Shown: positions 12,501-21,699 of the stretch, piece after piece
Layout of the letters: the number at the start of each line of letters is the position of its first letter
Numbering within the stretch: the first letter of the stretch is position 1
Source of the DNA: Gossypium raimondii
Taxonomy: Eukaryota; Streptophyta; Magnoliopsida; Malvales; Malvaceae
Direction of reading: 5' to 3'
DNA: 64,000 nt
Assembly (NCBI RefSeq): GCF_025698545.1
Contig: NC_068567.1
Span: 58,533,371 to 58,597,370, forward strand
Translations under genes and position numbers: made by a program
Notes under the pieces: generated by a model
The model's input: the letters and a program-made list of their open reading frames with translations, nothing else
Told to the model about the DNA's origin: nothing
The model's database searches: none

Positions 12501-15500
12501 ACTTCGATGATATGCTAACATTCTTTCTAAACTCAAGCATTTCCTTCATCTGATCCAAATTAGTTAAACTTTAACCATTCAAAAGCTCAGGATTTTATGT
12601 CTCCTCATCTTTGAACAATTCTAAAGCATTGGATGTGGGGAATCTTGTGCTATATACGGATACCATGATACTAAGAAAGTCCTTTTCTTGTCGTGAAACA
12701 AATTCATCTTGCGCGATGGATTTTAGTTTCTCAGCCCTATCCACATCATAGAGTTCAGTATCCTCAGATCTACGTTTCAATCTTCTCAACTTTGTAGCTC
12801 CACCCACACCTTCATCTGGTAAGCATGGAAAAAGAAGAACTGCACCAGAGCAAACCAGTGAAAATACATGGAAAATATCACCACATTGCAAGTCTGCAGT
12901 CACATTACTTCCCCCTTCCATGAGAATTTTTCCTCCATGAATCCAAGCAGAAAAATTAACTGCTCTTTTTCTTGCATTGCAAGGAATTGGAGACTTGGAC
13001 ATATTGTGCAAAAACTGTTGAGAAAGTACAAACAGTTGACCACAAGTGCTGCCAGTCACGATTTCTTGGGATTCTTTTGTAAAAGAGGCACCATGAGAGA
13101 GGACGGATGATTTATCAGATGATGCACTAAGAACGCATGATATGAATGCAATGATGAGAGAAAAAAGAAGCCCATGTATAGTCTGATGTTTTAAGGTGTC
13201 ATTGCCCCTCCGACACCATTTAAATTAACCTTCCATGTCCAGATGCCTTGCTTTCAACACATGTCGCACATGATCTCTCGGGCATTCCATGTCTATGAGT
13301 TACGTTCAACACTAGTTACACTTTATCTCTCGAAGTATGATCCATTACTTTCGGCAAGATCATTAGCTTGGCTCAATATTTTTACATTGAAGAAATCTCC
13401 AGACTCATCAAAACAAATTCCATCAGAATGTTGATTCTGTATTACTAACAGCTGTGCATCAGATGCATTTTTACTAATAGCTACATACTCCTTGTAAAGG
13501 GCATTTCCTTGAAATGGTTGGAATCAATTGATTGAAGCGCCTTCTTTAGCTGATTAGGTTGTGTAATCGGTGTAACAGAAACAGAAGCCAAAAAAGAGAA
13601 TGAAAATAGCGCTTCAGCAGCTGTAGCAACTTTAGCAATAGCATCTGGCTGCTATCATTTCTTGCAATCCCTCTTGAGGCTGAATATAATCACCCCTGAT
13701 TACAGATAACTTAGGGTAGCTAGCTACAAAGTCATCCAGCTTATGATCAAGCCAGTGTAATGGTGGAAGTACTTTCCCCAAACTAATTGGGGATGTTGAG
13801 ATGATTTGAATTCTGCCACCAGTTGGAATTGCGCGAACTATGCATGCCAACAATGACCTTTCATCAAGATATTAGTCGGCCCAATTGAAACTGACTTTTC
13901 ACGTGAAATAGCATTAGCACCTGTTGTTCCACTGAAATTATTAGATTGCTCATGATTGTTCATGTTCTGAATAGTTACTTCTGCATTTAAAGTAGCTGTT
14001 ACATCAGTTGCATGCTGTTTTGCAATGTCTAGTCGTCTACCCACCGCACTCATTATCCGCATAGATGCGCTTGGTGTTTTTAACAACTCATAAAGGCCAT
14101 CTCATGTCTTAAAAGTTGTCTCAGAGAAAAAACGAACTAGACCAAAATCTTCAAATGGGTAATTGTTGTCCGGATGCAAGGAAAACAATCACGTGAAATT
14201 ATCAACAAAAAGTCCTCATTCGTTTCATCCACTAGCAATGGACTTTCTTTCGAAATCAGTGGAGCTCGATTTCAGCGACAACTTACATGTTGATTGTAGG
14301 TATTTTTTCTTCAAAAGATTGTTATCCCCTTCACACTATGACTTGCTTTCTAACTTCCCCACTTTTTCTTGAGTTCAGCATTGAATTCTCTCTCAACAGA
14401 ATCTGTTTCAATTGTAGAAACTGAATCAGTTCTTTTTACTCCAAAATCATCGAATGTTGTGTCCTTTGACATGTCTAGGAGATTTCCAATTCGCCTCCAA
14501 TCCTCCCCTTCTTTTAAGGTTGTGGCTGTCAATGTATGAACAACCAAAGATTTTCCATTGATTGGATATATCTCAACTTCTTCACTTTCTTTAGGATATA
14601 CATCATAGATCAGTTCTAACATATCATAATCTTTCTCTTCTACATGCATCTTGCAAAGAGAATAATCAACTTCGACATTGATTCCGCTCTCGTTTAATTG
14701 AGGGGAATGTATCGACCCCTCCTTTAATCCACCTCATACCACTAGCTTTGCAGGTCCAGCATCATGAAAGACGTTTTCTTCATCACCAAAATTAAATATA
14801 TCAGCGAGACTACCTTCCGGTATGTCAAACTGGTTGTGGGCACCTTTCAGAATCCCCATCAGGGTTCCCTTTTGTTCCTTTCGCAGCCAAGCATAAACTG
14901 CACGCGACAATTCTTCAATCACACGTAGTGCAGCCAATTCTGTTTCTTGACACTAATTTTGTCTTCCTCGACCACTAATGTGTCCAACCATGGCTTAATA
15001 GCAGACCCTAATATAAACCTTAAGATCTAATTAGGCTCTGATGCCAAATTGATGTGGATTGGGGAAGAAAACAGCAACAATTAAAAAGAATTAGTGCTGA
15101 ACAAACGAATAGGAAAGATGGAACTCTAGAAAACTTAGGTTATAGAAAACCCCTAGTTTTTCTATTAATTCAAAGTAAATAATCTGAATAATAATTATGG
15201 CTGTGAAGCGTACAACTTATTTATATCGGATTTCTTTCTTGCAAGTAAAGTTTCTAGGCTTTCTTTCAAATAAAGTTTTATTCCTAACCCTATCTTTAAA
15301 CCCTAAATATACTTGGTAATCCTAACCGTCTATGATATATCTCATACTTAAAATAAATATTATAAGCATCATAATCACCGACTCCTTGCAACTCATCTTG
15401 GAATGGAAGTATTAACTTTAAATGTATTCATATTTCTGCAGCCTACACCACTCCATTTGACCGTCAAAGAATATGTTACGCCCGAAAAGTTTGCTTTCTG

Positions 15501-15952
15501 GAAGGAATACGGGGAATCGATTGGATTTCGTTATGTAGCTAGTGGTCCCTTGGTAAGCTCTTTGTAATTCATTGCTTTGGATTGTAGTAGTTTTTCATGG
15601 ATTTCAATCACGCCATTGAATGAACTTAAAAAGCGGACTTTTACACACCAGAATGAAGTAGCCAGAGAGAAACTCCCTGTCCTAATTAAATCAGTTTGAG
15701 TTTCTCCGAAATTGGCTACATAATCGAAATTTCACTACCAGCCTACCATTCATCACTTCGCGAGTAGAGACACTGTTTCTCATTCACTCATTCCTACCCT
15801 TTTTTGTTATATTAACTTCTGCTAAAGCACTTATACATATTTGGACATGAACTTCCTTGTTGCAGGTTCGATCATCGTATAGGGCAGGGGAGCTCTTTGT
15901 TAAGTCCATGGTGAAAGAAAGGGCTAACAACACTACAGCTTCAACCAATTGA
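9522..15952 (+). CDS. LIP1P: Lipoyl synthase, plastidial (radical SAM)
   Basis: Seven exons join to 383 residues: 9522-9890, 10168-10331, 10584-10674, 10790-10947, 11094-11265, 15442-15552 and 15866-15952. The enzyme inserts two sulfurs into octanoyl groups on the E2 subunit of plastid pyruvate dehydrogenase. The auxiliary iron-sulfur cluster motif is Cys113, Cys118, Cys124 ([12 protein letters not shown], across the exon 1/2 junction). The radical SAM motif is CTRGCRFC with Cys144, Cys148 and Cys151. The family's C-terminal RSSYRAGE motif is in exon 7. Residues 1-45 are Ser/Pro/Arg-rich like a plastid transit peptide, which favours the plastid form over mitochondrial LIP1. The length fits the family. 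Intron 5 (11266-15441) is swollen to 4.2 kb by an LTR element; splice sites on both sides remain good, so the gene is probably functional. Confidence 0.95.
11631..11963 (-). repeat. Left LTR (3' LTR) of the element in LIP1P intron 5
   Basis: It begins TGATGTGGATTGGGG and ends ACTGTCA. It is nearly collinear with 15050-15371, and a slightly longer tail accounts for the size difference. Confidence 0.85.
12079..13059 (-). pseudogene. Captured host-gene fragment, TFIIIC largest-subunit-like
   Basis: On the minus strand, two blocks in order (13059-12595 and about 12540-12079) resemble the B-block-binding subunit of plant TFIIIC (GTF3C1 type). They contain [33 protein letters not shown] and FKDEET, then [13 protein letters not shown] and [19 protein letters not shown]. 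The order matches the family as I recall it: an '[10 protein letters not shown]' block, 'LPDEGVGEAEDL', an 'ELFKDEE' segment, then 'AGDQGLSIEEVS...MPGEKM...LQAFGR'. This is pattern memory, not a search. The fragment is broken and lies between LTRs, so it is a transduced copy and not a working gene. Confidence 0.55.
13450..14940 (-). pseudogene. Other host-like coding blocks inside the LTR element, unidentified
   Basis: Minus-strand blocks at 14937-14734, 14649-14350 and 14086-13632 (a shorter one near 13600-13450) have protein-like composition and no retroviral motif. Recognisable strings include [55 protein letters not shown] and [20 protein letters not shown] cannot name the source gene. 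They could come from the same host gene as the TFIIIC-like part or from a different one, which would make the interior chimeric. The blocks are broken. Confidence 0.45.
15050..15371 (-). repeat. Right LTR (5' LTR) of the element in LIP1P intron 5
   Basis: It begins TGATGTGGATTGGGG and ends AAGCATCA. It is immediately preceded by the complement of the primer-binding site at 15033-15047. Confidence 0.85.
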
Positions 15953-17339
15953 CGTTTCGGCCTTTATTCTGAAATTCCAAGTTGTGGCCATATATTTTCA
16001 TTTTTATACGAGGATTTTTTTTTTCATTTAACGCTGTATTTTTAAGATTAAATTGAATTGTTGCAGCTGCTAAAATCTTAAAGTGAAAAGACTTGTATGG
16101 GACCCAAAATGAAAAAAAGGAGCAAACTAGAGATTATTATTGGTTAGAGACTTGATTAAGAAAACACCCTAGTAAAATTGTTTAAATGTGTATAAAATAA
16201 CCCTATATATATTGTTCAAGTTCCAACAAGAGTTATGCTAAGATAATTCTTAGAGTAGATCATTTGCCTGCAGTGTGATGATGATAGATGCAGTAAGCCA
16301 TGATCCCAACGCGCTATCTTATTGCTTAAAAACTATGAACTCTGGATTCTCTTTACTTGATTTCCAGCGTGGCCGGTCAACAACTCAGAAACATCTAGTG
16401 TTCTCTCAATTAATCTTGCAATGAATGACTTAACACTTGTAAAATAGACTTGTTGCTTCAATAACAGGTAAATTAGTCTCATCTTAACGAATAGTAGGTT
16501 TGAAAGAATACGTTACTGATTATATTTTGAGTATCTTTACCGGTTCTTGCACTATCGCCTAACTCAACCCCTGTTCCCATGGCTAAATCTTTGATACAGA
16601 TTTGAAGCAGCTTCACCACGGTCGCAAGTAGTGACTAAACGAATAGCTTTGCTACCAATCGGAAGGATATTTGCGTACTCGATTGTTTGTGTTTGGGGAA
16701 CAGAAGAAAATTAAAGGAAACTAGTTATATTTGCATCTAGTGAACTCACTCTGTGCCCTAACAACTAATACAATGTAATTAAGAATTACCTTGCAAGCTA
16801 AGGACACTTGTGAGACCAAGACCTTACGATGCGAGCTTATGACTTTTGTGGGGACCACATCCTTGGCATGGACAAAATCTTTGTCACTCATACATCACAT
16901 TAATCCATTGTTTTAACATTGACAATTCATGCTTATGAGAAGTCGGATTTTAGATGGTATAGAACTAATACAAGATGACTAAGTAGCATCTAGAGAATGA
17001 ACAAAGGCATATCCCCTTATAAAGCTCACATGGACCAAGCTCATTTTCAGTCATCTTTCTTCTTCCTCCTGAATTCCAGTACTTACAAAAAAATGAAGTT
17101 AAACTTTTACAGATGACTAAAGAAGCTGAAAATTAACCGACAGTCTTGAAAACTAATTAACTGATACGTGAAACAGACAAACTCATACAATAATCAAAGA
17201 CTGATAAATCTTTATATTGATAATGGAGTATTGTCTCTCGTATGTAGGTTTACATATGGCATAATAGATTCTCAACATAGTTCCTATTGGCACTGTAATC
17301 CACCAAACCTTCACATGCTGGCTTCAACTAGTGATGACT
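15953..17339. other. 3' flank of LIP1P and intergenic DNA
   Basis: The first few hundred bases are the likely 3' UTR. The remainder is of moderate AT content; I see no gene, repeat pair or RNA gene in it. Confidence 0.4.
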
Positions 17340-18012
17340 AGACCTGTTCATGGGTCGGGCCACTTGACCCGGCTCGAAGGCTCGCCCGAAATGTGGGAGG
17401 GTTTGAGCAAAATATAGGCCCGAAAAATAGGCTTGGATAAAAAATAAGGCCCGTTTAAAAAATGGGCCAAGCCTTAGATAAGACATTTTTGGCTCGGGCC
17501 CAGCCCGAATTCACTAAAGGATAAAAAAATATTTTTTATTTTTTAAATATTATCTTCTTATTGTTTTCTCCTATTTTGCTACCATTTTACTATTATGTTG
17601 CTAATATTTTGTTGTTATTGTTTGGATATTATATAAAACTTATTTTATTGTTAATTTTGTTATTATTTTAAAGACATTTGTTAATTTTCTTATTATTTTA
17701 GAGCTATTTGCTTGTTAAGTTACATTTATTTTAGTGTTATTAAAGTATTCATATTTTTTAAAATTTATTTTCAATTTGTTGGGAAATATTTATCTTGATG
17801 TTGTTAGTATTTTTGATGTTGTTGGTATTTTTGATGTATTATATATATTTTAAAATTATATAAAAAATAATATGGACGGGCCGAGTCGGGCCCAGATTTT
17901 AACATTTTTATCCGGGTTGGGCTTAGACAAAATTTTAGATTAATTTTTCGGGTCGAATCTATCAAACGGGCCTAAATTTTTAATTGAATCCGGTTCATGT
18001 AGATGACCAAAC
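17340..18012. mobile_element. Inverted-repeat element, TGTTCATGGG family, copy A
   Basis: The left end has TGTTCATGGGTCGGGCC with many GGCCCG motifs. The interior is AT-rich. The right end has the inverted counterparts (CGGGCC, GGGTTGGGC, CGGGTCGAA) and finishes near GGTTCATGTAGATGACC. It shares ends and layout with 25915-26366 and 43132-43834. It is short and has no coding capacity, so it is a non-autonomous, MITE-like DNA element. The class is not settled because no clear target duplication is seen. Confidence 0.55.
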
Positions 18013-18581
18013 CATACGGATCAGGGGGTTACATAACTTAAACCTGAAACACAGAGTCCACATGTATAGCAATGGAACATATTTGTTATAACACAACCTT
18101 CATTAACTTTTGTCTAAACCTTGCAATCAATTTGGTTCTGTTCTTCCACATCCCAACATCTTCTTTGTTACTCATGTTCCAAGAACAAATGCCAAATAAT
18201 TCTTACAATAGACCACTGCCTGTCGTTTGATCATGGATGGCTCAAACTTTTTCTCAAATCAAGGCTGGTATTGATTTTCCCTTTATACAGTTAGACATTT
18301 ACGGGTAGAAAAGGTGCATACATGCATACCCACACAAATATATATACGATTAATAATTTGAACACAGTAAAAGCTGCGCGTAAAGGATACTTATTTCCTC
18401 TCAGCGAAAATATTGTTCCCACTTTTTCCATGAAAACAATGGGTCTATCTAGAAACAACGATTTTCTATCAAAACTGTGTTCTTCTTGGTCTTAAACCAC
18501 ACCTTTTGACCATCCATTTGGAATATCTCACGTGACCCTAAACATTTGAAATTTAGTTACGAAATAAATAATTAAGATTTA

Positions 18582-19284
18582 GGGTAAATTACCAAAATAA
18601 TCACTTTAGTTTATCTCATGTTATATTTTAATCACTTATGTTTGAAATGTTACGTTTTAGTCACTGAACCATTAATTGTTGTTAACGGTATAACTGTAGG
18701 TTGTCGTAGCATGGTAAATAATAATTTCAAACAAAAATTTTATATTAATTTATACAATCGATCAGAATATTTTTTTCGTTTTGAGCAATTTAATGTTTTT
18801 TTAACTTTCTTTTTTTTTCTTTATTTTCTATTCTCTTTTGCTTCTCTCTCTGTTTTCTTCTCTTCTCCATTTCTTTTAACGCAGTTTTTCTATGTTTTTC
18901 ATTTGTTAAACTAGTCCCTATACTTTTATTTTTTTAAACAATTTAATTTTTTCGAGTGAGACGAGCTTGTGGACTAGTTTTAACAAATGAAAAATATAGA
19001 AAAACTACGTAAAAAGAAATAAAGAAGGGAGGAAAACAGAGGGAGAAACAGAAGAGAATGAAAAAGAAAAAGAAAAAAAAAGAAAGTTAAAAAACATAAA
19101 AAATAAATTGCACAAAATGAGAAAATATAGAGACCAATTGTAGAGTTTAACCTAAAATTTTCGTTTAAAATGATGATTTAACATAACACGTCAGCTTACA
19201 GTTACATCGTTAATGATAATGAACGGCTCAATAACTAAAATGTATCATGAGTCAAACAAAAGTGGGTATTTTAGTAGTTTACCC
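18582..19284. mobile_element. Mutator-like MITE with very long inverted arms
   Basis: The 703-bp element is flanked by a perfect 9-bp duplication, TAAGATTTA (18573-18581 and 19285-19293). Its ends are GGGTAAATTACC and, inverted, GGGTAAACTACT. The two halves are inverted copies for some 330 bp each: CATTTGTTAAACTAGTCC (left, about 18900) answers GGACTAGTTTTAACAAATG (right, about 18972). Only about 60 bp separate them, so the whole element could fold into a hairpin. A 9-bp target site duplication and long TIRs are hallmarks of Mutator-type elements. No transposase is encoded. Confidence 0.85.
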
Positions 19285-20587
19285 TAAGATTTATTATAAA
19301 ATTAAAAAAGGAAGAATAATTCTGCTGGTAGGTAATTGGTATATTCTTAATAATATTCCTCGTAGTTAAAAGAATTATAAGAAAAGAGAATATGAAGGTG
19401 GAAGTGGAAAATTGTGAAGAGCTAATAAAAGGCGTGAGGAGGCAAATGCAAAAAAAAAAAAAAAGGGGTCTTTTTCCACTAAATACTACAAGAAAGCCAT
19501 TTTTCACGTTTTTGCATTTTCAATGCTTCCAAAGGCTGATCCTTCTTGCTCGTTTCGCTCCTCCCAAACATTCAATCTTATTTAATAAAATTATTCCCAC
19601 ATTTCTATTTTATTTTATTTAAAGTCCTTTAATTTTTTTAATATACTTTGAAAGTGCTTAACGTTTGCGCGCTTTATCAAAATAATCCTAGTTATATTTT
19701 TGAACTTCGTTGTCAACTTTTTTTTTTCAAACGGTTTTTTTAACAAATTTAATAAAAGTACCATTAAAAAAGTTAATGGGGATGATGTAGAATTTCATAT
19801 GTGGAATATTTTTAATAAGATGTAATTTATTACTTAAATAACTCTATAGATAATTACACGTGGAAAATAATTAAACAAATAAATAATACATGAAATTAAA
19901 AAACTCTTAATTTAAAGAAAATAAATGTAATTATTTAAAAGATTTAACTCAATAGAAAAACCTCTTAGTAAATAAATGTATGAAAGATTGAAACATTAAA
20001 TTTATTCATTAAATCTGTTAAAAATTATAATTTGAAAAAAATTCAAAGGTTAATGACAAAAAGCTCAAAAATACTATTAAAACTATTTTAACAAAACAGT
20101 TTAAATTTATTATTAAACTAATTTTTCTCATTAATTGCTTATCATGCATAAAATTTTAGATTAATATATAATAAAATTATACTTTGACTTCCGACGTTCA
20201 CATCTAAATTTTTTTTGATTTTATCCCTTGATAACTCTTAACAGTAATTTAATTGAAATTTTATAAAATATAGATATAAAAAGAGAAGGGTAGACAATAG
20301 AAATCAAAGTTGAAAACGGTGGGTGCACACCGCCACCTACCTCTTTTTACTCACTCAGTCACGTGCTTCTTTATTTTCCATTTTTTTTCTAAAACATAAT
20401 TAAATTAATATTATCCAATAGGAGAAAAAAAATTATAACATAAACTTAAAAATAAATTATTTTATAAAGTTTTATATTTTAGTTTCGTGATTAAAAAAAT
20501 TATCCAGAAAATTTGCTATTTACAAAGAGAAGTGTACAAAGGAACCGCTAATTTAGTTTCCTTTCCTAAGTTTCTCGTTTGCATTAA
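19285..20587. other. AT-rich intergenic DNA
   Basis: No gene or RNA is supported. A poly-A run of about 14 occurs at 19450. The rest is low-complexity AT sequence with scattered 'aaatttaat' motifs. Confidence 0.4.
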
Positions 20588-21130
20588 GGGTAAACTAATT
20601 CAGTTTTGGTCGATTCACGATTTAATTTGATTGATATGATAATTACCTTCTCATTTATAGATTATGAAGGACTAATTAATATTATCGAATTGTTACATAT
20701 TTTTCATTTATCTGTTATCTCCTGTTAAAATAATGACATAATACGTTAGTTTAAAGAGCTAATAATCAAATTGGTTCGAAATATAAATAAAATATTGTTT
20801 TGATATTTTAATTATTCTTTTAATAACTATTCTAAAATATTTTTAACCATATTAAGAATAAATTAAAATTAATTATAAAATTATTTTAAATTAAAATAAT
20901 TATTTTTATTTAATATTTTAAAACTTTTAGAATAATTATTAAGAAAATATTTTAAAAATCTAAAATATATATTTATATTTTAGAGATCAAATCAATCATC
21001 AGCCAAATAACAGATGAGTGATAAAATAATAATAATTCGATAATATTAATGACTATTACGTAAATAAATACATTGGGTGGCCAAATCATAATTTGGACCA
21101 AAGTTTAGGGACTAACGGTGTTGTTTACCC
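20588..21130. mobile_element. Mutator-like MITE, GGGTAAAC ends
   Basis: The 543-bp element has ends GGGTAAACTA and GTTTACCC. The flanks TTGCATTAA (20579-20587) and TTACATTAA (21131-21139) match at 8 of 9 positions. The arms are inverted copies: ATTAATATTATCGAATTGTT on the left answers ATTAATATTATCGAATTATT read from the right. It lies just upstream of the pyruvate kinase leader and could carry or disrupt promoter elements; that effect is inference. Confidence 0.75.
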
Positions 21131-21699
21131 TTACATTAATTTCAAAGAATCCTATAAAAAAGTTTAATTTTCTTTTTTTTAAAGAATAAAAAAAGAAAAT
21201 CTTCAATGTGCCGCCGCCTACCACCACGTCCACGTGTAAGAAATTTCTACCCCCATTTCGGTCTTGTCCTGTTCTTACAAAAGCCGCTACCCTTCACCAC
21301 TATTAGTCCCCCTCTCCTCTCGTTTTCTCTTCACTCCACATCTCATATTCCTTCATTTCTCTCTAAATCCTTCCATTCTTTTGGTATGGCGATTACCTCT
21401 TTTTTTTTTTTTTCCTTTTTATTTATTTATTGTTTATTTTGTTCTTTGTCTAGCATTCAATTTTTATTTTTATTTTTTTATGTTTGATTATATTTTGTTT
21501 CTCTCTGATTTCACGTCTTTCCCTTCAAATTAAGCCATTTAATTATTTTTACCGATTTTTACCTTGGGTTTATGCCAATCTATTTCCATCTTAGTTAGAT
21601 CTCGTCTTTGTCTTGTTTGATGATTTTTGAATTTTTTTTTTTGATAATGGGTGCAGATTTTTTTTTTGTAAGTAAAGGAACAGTGAAAAGCAACAGGAA
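21131..21699 (+). promoter_or_regulatory. Proximal promoter and 5' leader of pyruvate kinase, with a probable leader intron
   Basis: The stretch from about 21290 to 21383 is CT-rich, as in many plant 5' leaders. A likely leader intron runs from 21384 (TTTTG|GTATGG) to 21656 (GGGTGCAG|ATTT), placing the coding start 44 bases into the next exon. Transcription start is not determined. Confidence 0.45.

Larger units (their letters stand above)
11631..15371 (-). mobile_element. Non-autonomous LTR retrotransposon carrying host-like coding sequence
   Basis: Two LTRs (11631-11963 and 15050-15371) flank 3.1 kb inside intron 5 of the lipoyl synthase gene, in opposite orientation to it. TTTGGCATCAGAGCC on the minus strand (15033-15047), directly inside the right LTR, is a good initiator tRNA-Met primer-binding site, so the element reads on the minus strand. 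LTR ends are TG...CA, and TAAT flanks both sides (11627-11630 and 15372-15375). The LTRs differ at about 20 of some 315 aligned positions by eye, suggesting an age of millions of years. The interior shows no gag, protease, reverse transcriptase or integrase. Instead it has blocks of host-like protein; one of these (12079-13059) resembles the largest subunit of plant TFIIIC. The coding blocks are broken, with several breaks. An absence of intron-like gaps inside blocks suggests an mRNA-derived origin. Confidence 0.8.
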
